Shown: positions 35,309 to 46,722, counted from the first letter of the stretch. The stretch is 64,000 nucleotides of DNA from Phyto melanocephala (GCA_941918925.1 OW799233.1:46461341-46525340), one strand, 5' to 3'. Numbers and translations: made by a program. The notes: generated by a model from the sequence alone, not told the origin.

Positions 35309-37642
35309 CTAATGTGTCATATACAATTTTTGCAAGTATCACCATTAAATTTTTAGATAAATGCCACTGATTATGGTCTTTAGGCTAAGTTTTGGTTGGC
35401 TTCTATAATAAGAGGTATACAACAACAGTTTTTTTGTGTTTTTTATTTTCATGTTTAAATTTTTTGCAGTAAATTAAAAAACTGCGTTTGTAGGTGCTCT
35501 TTTAAATTTAAACGATAATACGCAAAAACCAAATCTAAATCTATTAAACAGACATCAAAGCAAGCACTTTATTTTCGCTTGTTGTTTTTGTATTATTTTG
35601 TTAAATTTAAATTGTCTAGTTTTTTTTTAACAATCCACAATTATCATGGTGAATGTTAAATTATAATCTGGCAAGCCTGGGTCAAATACATTACTTCATA
35701 ATGAGTATGCGAGTCATACTTGCTTTTGATCGTCCATTTATGTTGCGTGAACGACGATAGCAATCAACCGAGTCATATGGTTGCTGAATATGAGTACTAT
35801 AAGTACCTTAAATTTAAAAGTGAGTATAAGTAGTGAAGACTTTTCTAATAAATATAAATGTGTATAAATCAACGAAATAATAAGTATTCGTTGCAGATCT
35901 CTGGTACATATATGCATAAAAGAAGATAAACTATTTGGTAATTTAATTTAATTTTTTTTCAACGCCAGAAATATATTAAGTTCAATTGTTGTATCAAGCT
36001 ACAAGTTACATTTACAGAAATTTTTTCAACGAACATTAAAACCATTCATACCATTCTCTTACAATTCGTTGCTTATTCAATCAGAATTAACACCATTCTT
36101 ACCATTCGCTCAATATTCGTTACTTTTACGACTGTTAGTTAACTTTTGTAGAACACAAGCAATGCATGATTCGTTATTCGTTACACTCCCTTATTGTGAA
36201 TCATGTAATTCATTGCTTTACTAAATTGATGTATATTGTCAATAAAAGGCCATATTTTTGAGATTGTATTCAAAGACATAAAATAGACCAATCAAACTTT
36301 CTTATGTTATCCATATTAATATTAATATGAAGATTTTTAAATAAACTATGTCAGCACATAAAAATGTTGATGACAATATAAAAATGTACTCTTAACTATG
36401 AAAGTGTTCTAAGTCAAAATGAAAAAAAAAATTAATCTATCGGTTCCATCCTAATTCACTGAATTAAATCAATGTAATTTTCATAATATTGTCAAAAATG
36501 AACCAATGATTGTTATTTTAATGTTGAATAGAATTTGAAAAAAGTCAAAATGAAAAATTTAAAAAAAAAATGGAATTTCAAGTTATTGAAAATTTGTTAT
36601 TGAAAGTTATGTCAGCGAAGGTAATACAGTATTATTACACGCATGATTTAATTATTTGAAATTCTTTCAGTTTTATTTTGACTGTACATTGATGCAGTTT
36701 AGTTCTTTCGATGTAACATTTGAAAAAATATTCAGTAGTATCGCAGAAAAGTAAATATGGATTTCAATTGTGAAATTTATATTATAAATAAACAATTTAT
36801 TTGCTTTTACCGCCGAAAATATTGAAAAAATTCAATTAAACTTGTATTAAAATATGAAATTTTTACAACTTTAAAAGCAATTTAATTAATTTATTCACGC
36901 CTATGATTAAAATTTTTAATTTTTTTCAATTATGTTTTTGTAGTATTATTATTTTAGATTTTTCCCTTAAAGTGGAAGAGGAAAAATATGGAAATATTGG
37001 ATTATTATCACTATACGCGACCACTAAACCTATAACGAAAAAATATACAGATATTATGTGTTTACCACCCTACATCCCTCCAATTTTTTAAAAATATTTT
37101 ATATATAATTCTTGTAAACTGGCTCAAGTTAATTTTTTAAATTTCTTATTTTTATATGAAGAAATCAAAATTGTTTATTTCAATCCAGTAGTTTTAGCGA
37201 TAGCGAGTAACAGAATAAGGCTGCTGGGTGTGTTTAGTCAAGTGTAAGTGATATTTAAATATGTATTAGCAATTAGCAGTAGAGTGAGCAGTTAAGATAT
37301 GTGTTTAATAGTCGATAAACCTCATAAGTTAGAGGGAGATGCGAAATCACATGTCATTACACTCCCATTATTGGTCTAGTTACGCTCATACCAAAGACAA
37401 TAGACTATAGTCTTTGCTCATACTATCACTGTTAATGTAGGTCACGGATGGATATGATGATATGATACAATTGTACTTTTTATGGTACATTTTTGACCTT
37501 GTTGATACCAAGGTACTACCGCGAGCTACTTGGTACAATTTAAAAATTTGTCCATGTTCTCTTAAATTTTGTTTGTGTGTGTTTTATTTTATACTGTCAG
37601 CTTCTCTGTTTTTGTTGCAATGCTGTTGTCAAAGTGAATTCA
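35309..37642. other. No gene seen
   Basis: AT-rich spacer. A 26-bp block near 37117-37142 is shared with 24888-24915. No reading frame has family resemblance. Confidence 0.4.
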
Positions 37643-37743
37643 TGTACCAGGTGGTGTCAAGTCTGCAACAAAAAAATCTGCCAAGTACTTTACTGCAAAC
37701 TTCTTACGAAAATCACCTGTTAATTTGGCACCACCCTGGTACA
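37643..37743. mobile_element. Short TIR element (~101 bp MITE)
   Basis: 'tgtaccaggtggtg' on the left and 'caccaccctggtaca' on the right are inverted repeats with one inserted base. Nothing coding lies between. Superfamily and target duplication unresolved. The 94-codon ORF ending at 37746 spans its boundary and is not a gene. Confidence 0.55.
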
Positions 37744-37799
37744 TAAACTCGACTTGGCTGTTGTTATATGTATTTTATTTTACTTATGATTCGTAAGCA

Positions 37800-38195
37800 T
37801 GTAAGGTGGACTTTAATAATGAAGTACTAAAATGGTTCGATAAGTTTACTCAAGAAAAAGTTATTATGGGAGAAGCAAATTCAATAGTTACTCTACTGGT
37901 GAAAATTTTTCCACACAAACAAACTTTTAAGCAATAAATAATTAGTACAGAGCACTAGCCGATGTGACTGAACTTAGATAACACAAAGATTCAAGTATTT
38001 TCTATTTTTGGTCTAAAGTATCACAGATGAAAAACGAATTAAATGAGTTCATGTTCCCAGATATTTCAAGAATTGTAAGAGGAGTTCTGTCTATTCCACA
38101 TCGGCCAACGTCGAATGAGTTTTTTATTTTCAAAACCTAACTAAAACAAATAAAAGAAAATGACTACACGTTTCTACTGTTTTAAATTTGATACA
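37800..38195 (+). pseudogene. hAT-type transposase C-terminal fragment
   Basis: Conceptual plus-strand reading gives FWSKVSQMKNELNEFMFPDI, RIVRGVLSIPH and LKQIKENDY. This is the hAT dimerisation region pattern (FW......F..L...A...L..PHS.A..ER.FS......K..RN). The usual 'SNAESERVFS' segment is altered and followed by a stop. Upstream, KVDFNNEVLKWFDKFTQEKV is plausible but unassigned. The rest of the transposase and both termini are missing. Confidence 0.5.
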
Positions 38196-40440
38196 AACAA
38201 AAAATTAATTGAAGTCAACAAATTCTTGTTGCTTTATTTTTAAAATAACAGAAAATTTATTATCTAAAAGTATTAATTAAATAAAATTTGTTAAATAACC
38301 GATCTCTGCGTTTGTACCTATGAATGTAATATTTAATATTTTTTATTGTATACTGGATTTCTTATCACATTTTTGTTAAGTTTCTATATATTTTTATTGT
38401 ATACTTCTGAATTTTTATAAACATTTTTGTTGAGTTTATTTTTTTATTATTAAATATTAAAAAAATGGTACCATCATGGCATTAAAAAGTACATTTTGTT
38501 TTCATACTTGGTAAAAAATCATTAGAGCCATTTTCCTTCCCTGATGTCGGTACGTTTCTAATAACAACAAAAAGCAGAAGGTATTTAAATTAAAATTAGA
38601 AGTTTGCATTAACTAGAATGTAAGAATTTATCATAAAATAAATGAAATATTATTGGTGTTAGCTAGCAATGCGGAACAAGTTCAAGTAGTCATTAAAAAA
38701 AGCAAACTTATTAATAGCATTTCAGAAATTTTTTATTTTGCACAAAGAAATTGTTTGCAGGGTGCAAACACTATTATATTCATGTTTACATTTCTACCTA
38801 TAAGATTTTTTATGATTTTTTTTCTCAACACATCATAAGCCCCTTTAAAAGAATAATGAAAATGATGACAAGACTATACAATGATTTTATTATAATCGCA
38901 AATTTTTCTTTTGCGTTTGTTACGTGACACTTGTTTTTTATTGCGCTTTTTACATCATTTTCACTACTTTCGCTCCTCTTCTTATTTTTTATTTTTTTTG
39001 TTCTTATCTATACGCAATTTTGTTTACATGTTTATTTTTTAATTTAGTAGGTTTAATTTTTTTGTTTCATTTCTATTTACTTCGAAACAAGTTCTCATTA
39101 GTAAAATTGTTATTTTAATTCTAATAACGTGATAGATTAAAATAAAGAGAACAACAAAAAAATGGGGAAATAGAGAGATTAAAAATGATAGAGATCTTTT
39201 TAATACGGTTTAAGAAATTTAAGAAACACTTGTTGATTTTGTATTTTTGATTTGCCATTTCGTTTCTAATTTCAATAATATCATTTTGTTATCCCATAAT
39301 GTAGTCTATGAAGCTATAAATGTTTGTGTGTGCGGTTTCTTAAATCAACTTTCCTTAGCTTCACGATAATATAACGTCCGTTAAGTAGATACATATGTAT
39401 ATCCGATAGGATTTTCGTTTAAAAATTAAGCGTTGTCGACCCATATATGAGGTATAAGCAAAAATCTCATAACTAATTCTGTTCTTTCATTACTGTTTTA
39501 AGTTTTATTTTCATAAAAATTAAATTTTTTATTTAATTAAAACCATTAATTATAATTATTAAAATTATTAATTTCAATAAAAGTTAAGGTTCAGTAACCC
39601 ACTAAGAATTATTTTTTTTTTTTTTTTTTGTAAATAGGTTCCCTTTATTACAGAAATAATAGAAATAATTGGCATTACGTGTATAGCGTGCATAATATAT
39701 AAATTACAATAGCAAAATACCACATCGTTGTAATTATAAGCCTACATGAAAAATACAAACTCAATGCTGCCGTTATGTTTATAACGTGTATGTAAATATA
39801 TAGGAAGTAAATTTTTTGCAATTGGTGAAAGGTACTCATGATTCGACACCGCCAAATACAGAATTTTTTTGATGTTTTCTGTTAGACCAATGTTTCTTAT
39901 AAAATTGGTATTGTTTTTAAATAATATATCAAATTTTTTTTAAAGCACTGTTATAGAAAGTAAAAAAAATAAATTGATTATTCAGTTTTAAGATGATAAG
40001 GGAATTCGTAGAAAAGTGAATGAGGACATTTTTAATTCATAAAAATTTGTAATGGGGAGTGACAGTCAGGCGATGCAAAGAATAAGATAATTTTAACAAT
40101 GTCGTAGAAAAACATTAATATAAAAAAATTTCATAAAATTAAACAAATTTTTAAAAAATGTTTGAAGTTGCGTAATATATATGCATGTGCAGTTGTATCC
40201 ATATGTTAGAAGAATTTTAACAGAAATGTCTTACACAATTATGGCTCACGTATCGTTTTATGAAACTGTGCAACGAAAAGTTTTTGAATAGCAAAAGGTA
40301 TGATAACAACATATGATATGACACACAAAAACTTATCACTTCGCAGTCTCATAGAACTAGAATTGTTTCACAAAAAATATTAAAATAGAAATATCTGCAA
40401 ATATTTAAAAAAAAGAGAATCTACAACAATCGATAAGTTT
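38196..40440. other. No gene seen
   Basis: AT-rich. Two ~55-bp related blocks ('ttttattgtatact...ttttgttaagtt') occur at 38340-38392 and 38393-38440. Near 39825-39865 'ggtgaaaggtactcatgatt' plus a decayed 'cgacaccgccaaat' hairpin is probably another Helentron-like end. No gene. Confidence 0.4.
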
Positions 40441-40450
40441 TTGGTAAGAC

Positions 40451-40687
40451 ATGATTAAGAGTGATGAATCTATTCTGACGGAAAACGATATGTATGACGA
40501 TATAGTTCCATACGCCGAACATACTTACCAAGACAATTATCTGAAATACACTTTACGGCTTGTGCGGCGCTGTTTAGAAGAAGAAAATATGAATGTTTTA
40601 AAATGCCCAGCTCAGTCCCCTAATTTAAGTCCAATTGAGAACTTGTGTAATGAAGTTGAAAGCAGTTTGAAGAGAAAAAATAGTTGA
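40451..40687 (+). pseudogene. Tc1-like transposase C-terminal fragment
   Basis: A 78-codon stretch ends in EEENMNVLKCPAQSPNLSPIENLCNEVESSLKRK. This is the diagnostic C-terminal catalytic block of Tc1 transposases (NVL.WPAQSPDLNPIEN.W.ELK), containing the third acidic residue (E of PIEN). The N-terminal part IVPYAEHTYQDNYLKYT corresponds to the MLPYAEENL...FQQDN.P.HT region but has lost the central aspartate block. The conserved W is C (NLCNE). The ATG at 40451 is not the native start. It abuts the long-TIR element at 40741. Confidence 0.75.
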
Positions 40688-40977
40688 GGCTGAATGGAAA
40701 TCTAAACTCCTTCACTCCCATCTTCTCAGTAAGAAAAATAACACTGCTCAGCAGCAAAATCCTCCATTAAATAAAACTATGTGGACTATATGGATTTTGA
40801 TGCGCTGAACTCAAATCCGTTGCCGGTTTTTGTCGATCAGATAGGAATTTTTTTTATGGGCGTGGCAAATTTTTCCCCCTAAATTAGTCAGGTACGGAGT
40901 CATATTTCATCCTAACTCGAGAACTACTCATCCGATTTTCAAGAATGAAACACCAAAAGATGTGCAACAAAAGTTCA

Positions 40978-41462
40978 AAATGTAATACTTTAAAAATACA
41001 ACAAACACAGGGCATGGTGTAAAAATAAAAACATTGTTCAGCTAATACCATCTTGTTTAGAACACATGTGACATATAATGAAACTGCATAATTGCAAAAA
41101 TTGCTTTAGCGACATCTGTGGATCTGTAGCTAAAGGCAACTATTAATTACCTGTGGTAATGACGTGCAAAAAGAATACAGGAAAAACAGATGTTGGTAGA
41201 TTTCGTACTAACTCAATGTTATATGAAATACATAAATCAATTAGAACAAATAATTCTATATTTCAAATTTCAATAAATACTGAGTTAAATAGTTGATATT
41301 TACACACAACATTTGTAGCTCTGATCAAAAGAGTGCTGATGATGAAACCGTAGCTGGTTTCGAAAATGCATTCCACTCAGCTAGTATCGGATGACTAACT
41401 TTTCCTAGATATTCTGTCATTATCACATAGAACTTATAGCCTAATATAAAAATATAAAAATT
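40978..41462 (+). mobile_element. Penelope-like element fragment (terminal-repeat region)
   Basis: This sequence splits the arm at 40741-41765. It is identified mainly by the hammerhead motif at 41331-41378 and its surroundings ('gatgatgaaaccgtagctgg', 'ttcgaaaatgcattcca'), which resemble the hammerhead-bearing pseudo-LTRs of Penelope-like retroelements. No reverse transcriptase or GIY-YIG endonuclease remains. Limits are set by where the host arm stops and resumes, within a few tens of bases. Confidence 0.55.
41331..41378 (+). ncRNA. Hammerhead ribozyme motif with short palindromic stem III
   Basis: All core parts are in order. Stem I is GAGTG (41331-41335) pairing with CACTC (41374-41378). 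The CTGATGA core is 41336-41342. Stem II is GAAACC/GGTTTC (41344-41349, 41356-41361) around a 6-nt loop. GAA is 41362-41364. A self-complementary AATGCATT forms a minimal stem III, followed by the cleavage-site C at 41373. One extra T (41343) lies between the core and stem II. Palindromic short stem III is known from hammerheads of Penelope-like elements and retrozymes, which work best as dimers. These ribozymes self-cleave element transcripts. Activity of this copy is not established. Confidence 0.75.
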
Positions 41463-41927
41463 GAATAGAGTTTTTCTCTATCTCTTATCGTTTTGGAATT
41501 ATTCAGAAATTAATTAAGAAAAAAATTTTTTTTCTGCAAAATTCGTAATATATTTTAATTTAAAAATGGAATTAAAAAAAATAAAAAACAAATATTCAAC
41601 ATTTTGCACTTTTTTCTGAGAGCTACTCATCTTAAAAATAAAAAAAAGCCATAAACCATAAAAATCGGTTAAATTGAATGTCAATTTACCGCAGGTACCC
41701 AATATTGACCAAATATGCGCAATGCAGCAAGCAACGCGCACTAAAGCGCCTTGTAGCAACATATACATCACCCTTAAAAATTTATTAAGTTATGGTTGAA
41801 AATAACGGATTTACAGTCACAAAAAAAGCTCTAATTCATTTTATTCTTTTAAATTTTATTTAGTTTTTTCCGTCTTCCGTTAAGTAATAAAAAATCGAAA
41901 TGCGCTCTTTTTATATTAAGCCATATA

Positions 41928-43189
41928 CAGTATCGGACAAAACTAAAGCATCAAATTATTCGTATCTACTAGTAAATCAATAATTAGTTAAATTAAATTG
42001 TTATTTAATAACATTTAGATTTACTCATTTGTTAATATTATTGTAAAAAAAATTTGAAAATAAAACACAAGCAACAATAATTCTTCACATAAAAAATCAT
42101 TAAAAAGCATTATTTGGAGGTGACGAAACTAAAGCACATAGTTAATTAAATATTGGCAAAGGTAAAAAAAACTTAATATTTTGTGGCGTATCCATTACTT
42201 TTTAAAACTGCTGCAGATGTGCTCTGCATGGATTCTATTAAGCTAGCCGATACCTCAAAAGAAATGCGATTTCAGGTATTTTCCACATTCTGAAAAAGTA
42301 ATTTTTTGCAGTTTTCGTGGACTATTTTTCTATCTATAATTTCTTATAGATTTTCTATTGGTTTGAGAAACTACAGTTCGTTGTTAACGAGCTACTATTT
42401 CACACATTTGGATGAGAAATAAGGTTCGTTATCTTGATGGTATCTCTACTTAATCATTTACTCCTCTGCATGTGGCAGCATTACATTTTGCATGATGTTT
42501 ATATTAAAAAAAAACAGCCATTATCCCATTTATTGAATTGGACCGATGATGTGGCCTGAAAATCATCCCCAGACCAAAACCTCACCGCCGCCATTCACTG
42601 TACCTATTGTATAACATGGATTAAGACGTTGGCCTTTCGATCTCCAAACTAATATTAATAATCGGCACCTTTTGAATTAAATTTTGACTCATCGAAGAAA
42701 AGTACTTTTATATTCCATTCCATTATGTGATGGTCCAATTACTGTGCTCACATGCGAATTCAATCCTGGCCAGACTATTTTATTGGGCTTTTTTTGCACT
42801 TGTGTAAGCTTTTAGGCTACTTTCTACAGTTCGTCTCTGGGTTGTTCTGGAAGCAACATTTAATGATAATTGTGAGGCAATAGTTGCTGTTTATAACACG
42901 AAAGAATATTTTTTTAACAAATGTATTGTAGCCTGGTTATCTCGTTTGCTGGATTTTCATGGACATCCACCTTTATGATCTGTAGTAAAAGTTCGCGAAG
43001 AACAGAAACGGCTTATAATTCTTAATAACGCATTGTCATATATATAAAGCAATTATTTTTTCTTTAAATTTTTTTTTTTGTAAAAAATTTCTTATACGCT
43101 TTCAAAAAACGGCATTTTTTGTTCGTAGTTTTTTTATTATTAAAAGCAATAAGAAATATCTAAGATTATGTGCATTAGGTTTCACGCTG
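41928..43189 (-). mobile_element. Tc1-like transposon, decayed
   Basis: Flanked by TA on both sides (41926-41927, 43190-43191). Diverged inverted ends are 'cagtatcggacaaaactaaa' on the left and the reverse complement 'cagcgtgaaacctaatgcac' on the right. The left end is typical of Tc1-like families (CAG...GGACAAAA). A broken transposase lies on the minus strand. The 1,262-bp length is within 20-25% of a complete Tc1-family element. Confidence 0.7.
42140..43000 (-). pseudogene. Tc1-like transposase pseudogene
   Basis: Minus-strand translation in shifting frames gives, in order: a G.S.I.LS.N..CLR.T.R..L...G core remnant near 42830-42960; NKIVWPGLNSHV near 42750; VLFFDESKFNS, the first catalytic aspartate motif (V.FSDES.F), near 42690; NGGGEVLVWG near 42590; and a decayed MLPHAEE...QDNEPYFSS.CVK, the second aspartate block (FQQDNDP.HTS), near 42410-42480. 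The Asp-35-Glu C-terminal block should lie near 42300-42370 and is barely recognisable. Many stops and frameshifts make it inactive. Confidence 0.7.
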
Positions 43190-43566
43190 TATTATTGGAA
43201 GTTCTTGCATTAATAGCAATTTTTTAAAGCTACAAGCAACAGATTTTATTCCTTTATCAACTTCCTTACACAGTCTAATATCTTTTATAGGTACATACCT
43301 ACACATATGACTACTACATATGACTGTCATGACCGCATGACAGACAATAACAATATGTAGCTACTTGCATGTGTACATTTAACATAGAATATGCGTAATC
43401 CTAGAACTTGCAAATGTTTGATTCCTCTTTATTGCATTCCTTAGCTGCCAACTATTTATCAATGTCCGCAAGATAAACAACACATTCAGACATGTGTATA
43501 TCGTAGTAGATATAAAAATCATATTACTTGCATAAAACATGGGTATCTCTCGTACCCTCGTACTAA

Positions 43567-43990
43567 AGGAGCTAATACACGCCATGTTTTTTACATCTGA
43601 CTTGTCAAATTCTCCACTGCTAACACAAACATGTCGTGTGTTACCTTTAAAACATTACATCTGTAAAACAAGTAAAAGCGCTATATTCGGCCGTGCCGAA
43701 TCTTATATACCCTTCACAACGTTTAATCATGCAATAACAGTGGTTTGTGTCACCATTCATCCCATATGATATACGTACATACATATAAAAACATACATAT
43801 ATAAAAACGTCCCATTGTAAAATTAAAAATTCACGTATGTATGTTAAAAAAACAAAAAAAAAAAAAAAAAATTTTTAAAAAAAATTTAAAAAAAAAAAAA
43901 TTTTAAAAAAAATTTAAAAAAAAAAAATTTTTAAAAAAAATTTAAAAAAAAATTATTATATATATAATATATATAAAACAAAAAAAAAAT

Positions 43991-44021
<31 letters not shown>

Positions 44022-44752
44022 AAATAATAATAAAAATATAAATAATATATTAAATAAAAAATAAAAAAAAAAAAAAATTAAAAAAAAAAATAAAAAAAAA
44101 AATAAAAAAAAAAAATTAAAAAAAAATTTTTTTGGCTCAGCTGGGATTCGATGCCACGTTTTCTCTAACCAGTATACACGTTTGTATGTATGTATGTTGT
44201 TGTTGTAATGTTGTTTTTGTGAAAAAAAAATCGAGGTGGTCGTGGGTTTTTGCTCATATCTCAGTTGTTTATGTACCGATGTTTCTGATTTTCAATACCG
44301 ATCTACTCCCGAATATTTCCGATATTTTAATACCTTACCCGGGTCCAACCTATGTCGGGGGGCTTCAAAAAGTTGATTTCAACATACACACGGACAGACG
44401 GACAGACTGACAGAGCTTAATCGACTCCCCTATTCATAAGCTTTCAGAAAATATATACTTTATGGGGTCGGAAATGAAAATTGTAGAAATTTCACACGGA
44501 ATGACAAACCTATATATACCCTTTTTCACTGTGTGAAGGGTATAAAAAACATGTGTTGAGACATCTGACAAAATTTTAATTAGAGCGCGCTCTATTTTCT
44601 GCTGTCAAAACATGTGACATTAGCCGTTGGCAAAAATCTCTGCTGCTGCAAAGCAGTCAGCGTAAAAGAACAATTTTGACAGACATGTATATTTACATAT
44701 GTCTCACAAATTTTAAAGTCAGATGTAAAAAACATGCCGTGTATTATAGCCT
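43567..44752. mobile_element. Tourist-like MITE (~306 bp net), split by a Helentron-like copy
   Basis: The inverted ends are 'aggagctaatacacgccatg' and, reversed, 'aggctataatacacggcatg'. Both continue with an identical 'ttttttacatctgac', so the arms match over about 35 bp with a few differences. TAA flanks both sides (43564-43566, 44753-44755), a target duplication typical of PIF/Harbinger MITEs. Near the centre of the right part is a 12-bp palindrome AGAGCGCGCTCT (44582-44593). The Helentron-like insertion 43669-44548 separates the arms. No coding capacity of its own. Confidence 0.7.
43669..44548 (-). mobile_element. Helentron-like element, family 2 copy 2, nested in a MITE
   Basis: Same landmarks as 7701-8486, and nearly identical over the non-A-rich parts: 'ttcggccgtgccgaa' hairpin, 'ggctcagctgggattcgatg' (44134-44172), 'gaggtggtcgtgggttt', 'ggggtcggaaatgaaaattg' and 'cactgtgtgaagggtataaa'. 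The A-rich tract is longer (43850-44130) and includes TA dinucleotides near 43955-43975. High similarity of two copies 36 kb apart indicates recent spread or gene conversion. Confidence 0.75.
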
Positions 44753-45161
44753 TAACAGACAAAAAATAACAACTATGTAATATAAAGGCATACTCCCCAT
44801 AACACAATTAAACAAAAAACTAAAATAGACACAACTTAGAAAAAGAAATGAAAACAAAGATAATGAAACAAACACATGTTGGAGACCGCAAAAACAATAA
44901 AGCTACTAACCAAAAACAAGCAAACACTAATACATTTGACTTAAAAACAGCTAAATATTTTTCTGGAGTCTACTAAAAACTAGATAACTAGTATTAAACA
45001 ACAACAATACAATCTAATAACACCAGGCCAGGCAACAAAACAACAAAAGATAACCCCACAAAAAAAGCAAAACAAAACAAATAAATTTGTTGGAGAGAGC
45101 AATTTTTACAGAGATATTTCAAAACTATAAGAAAGAGAGAATTGGGGTTTCTTTAGAATTA
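44753..45161. other. No gene seen
   Basis: A-rich spacer; nothing recognised. Confidence 0.4.
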
Positions 45162-46338
45162 ATTCTACTCAGGGTTCCCAGTTTTTTTCTTAATTTTATC
45201 CCCAATTTTAAGTTTTTCATCCCCGAAAATCCTCAAAAAGAAAATTTTTTATCCCCAAAATCCCCAAGTTTGTTTTAAATTATTTCAATTAAATTAAGCT
45301 ACATAGTTTTAAATTAAATTCATTTTTATTCGTATTATTATTAGTAATATATGTAGCAGTCTTTAAATTAATTTGATTTGTACTTTTATATGTATGTTTA
45401 TGAAAAAAATATGTTATCTGCAAGCTCTTCAAATGGTTTCGAACCAGCAGCATCTTGGTATGAAAAAACTTTGGACCAAAATACATTTAAATTTATACCC
45501 ACATCTTCACCAAAAAAAATCTCTCCAAAGAACAAATGGCATTTTTCTCCATTGGGATTCATACAAGTCTTTTGGCGCATTTATATCTAACATGGGCTGT
45601 AATATTTTTAAAATAGATATAAGCTTTGGTTGTCCTACTGAACTGCAACATAAGCTTGGCGAAAATTGCTTGAATATTTAAAAAAAATTCAAATTTGAAG
45701 GAAAACGTTTCAGCATTTGTGCCAATAGACTCTTCATGTACAAAAAAGCATATGTTCTTAATTTTTAGGCATATACCTAGATATAGGTTGAGTTTTAACT
45801 TCTTCTTCAAATTCGTAACCCATATCCATTGCATCTAATAATAGATATACTGAATCCATTTCGATGATTTCTTTAATTTTTCTCTACATCATCTTCTTTC
45901 AATTTAGAAATTATTGATGGTTTAAGAATTTTTGATGCTAGTGAAAGAAGAGTTACAAATAATTTTTCGTAAATACTTCCATCTATTTTATCGCTTTGAA
46001 AATCTACATTCGGTCTATTCATTTTATTTAAAATAGGAGCCATTAATATTAAATATAGCCTTATTTCAACATTGCACATTAAATTATATATAAGTTGTGC
46101 CGTTTTTTCTGCCTCTGCTGTTGCTATTATTGAAAAGTGGTATTTTAGTTCGACCCATTGATTATAAAAAAATGAAATAAATATATAAAAAAAAATAAAG
46201 AGGAAAATAAAAAATTAGTAAAGTAAAACAATTATTTTTATCCCCAGAAAATCCCCAGATCCCCAACACGAAATTTTGATCCCCAATCATGAAAAAATCC
46301 CCAATTTGGGGACAAATCCCCTAAACGCTGATTCTACT
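45162..46338 (-). mobile_element. hAT transposon with 8-bp target-site duplication
   Basis: The element body is 45170-46330, flanked by the identical octamer 'attctact' (45162-45169 and 46331-46338), the hAT signature. The ends are 'cagggttcccag' and, reversed, 'cagcgtttagggg': imperfect, but both begin CAG. Subterminal zones on both sides are rich in short 'atcccca' repeats (45198-45268 and 46235-46320), probably transposase-binding motifs. The 1,161-bp interior holds a decayed transposase on the minus strand, so the copy is non-autonomous. Confidence 0.8.
45559..46079 (-). pseudogene. hAT-type transposase remnant
   Basis: From 46079 the minus strand reads CNVEIRLYLILMAPILNKMN, then NVDFQSDK. 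These resemble the segment of hAT-like transposases reading 'E..LYL.FL.PIL......N..FQSE'. Further frames read PSIISKLKEDDVEKN and, after frame changes, a conserved-looking EFEEEVKTQPISRYMP. The zinc-finger N-terminus and the C-terminal dimerisation domain are absent, and frames are broken. The plus-strand ORF 45373-45681 is its antisense shadow. Confidence 0.5.
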
Positions 46339-46690
46339 TAACATAAATAAGTCTTAGTTTAGAATGAAAAAAGAGAATAAAAATAAATAAAACAATAAAA
46401 AAACAAAAACTCCCATTCATACAGAGAGAATAAATAACAAACAACGAGACTTTTTTTATGTTAATAATGCTGTATTTTATTTGGCTTAAAAAGTAGACCG
46501 ACAGACATAAAAAAACTTAAAACAACAAAATCGTATAAAAAGACTACAAGCACTTAAGAACACAACAAAAAAATGAACAAATAATGAAAGTAAATTACTG
46601 ATAACTGCCTTAAACAACAACTACACAAACAATTTTTTTTTTTTTTAATTGAAAAAGAAAAAAAGAGAGCAAACAACGAGAAACAATTTC
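46339..46690. other. No gene seen
   Basis: A-rich spacer between the hAT and Harbinger elements. Confidence 0.5.
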
Positions 46691-46693
46691 TTA

Positions 46694-46722
46694 AGGTACG
46701 GTCAGACCAGTCAAATATTTGC
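46694..46722 (+). repeat. Harbinger left terminal inverted repeat
   Basis: 29 bp, identical to the reverse complement of 51009-51037. 'ggtcacactaag' lies ~70 bp further in and 'atttgcc'-type words are dense to about 46930. Confidence 0.9.

Larger units (their letters stand above)
40741..41765 (+). mobile_element. Single arm of a long-TIR element, interrupted by a Penelope-like fragment
   Basis: From 'acactgctcagcagcaaaat' onward it matches the terminal arms of the element at 57651-60466: 'taaaactatgtgg', 'gcgctgaactcaaatccgtt', 'tatgggcgtggcaaattttt' and 'ctcgagaactactcatccg'. After about 40978 unrelated sequence intervenes. The arm resumes at about 41462 ('tttttctctatctcttatcg') and continues to 'gcgcactaaagcgccttgta'. 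No opposite arm or internal gene is present, so this is a solo arm or recombination product. The minus-strand ORF 41514-41771 lies within the arm and has no known domain. Confidence 0.65.

Noticed and set aside
37462..37746. 94-codon ORF
   Set aside because: It runs across the boundary of a small TIR element and has no domain; starts with a non-ATG codon.
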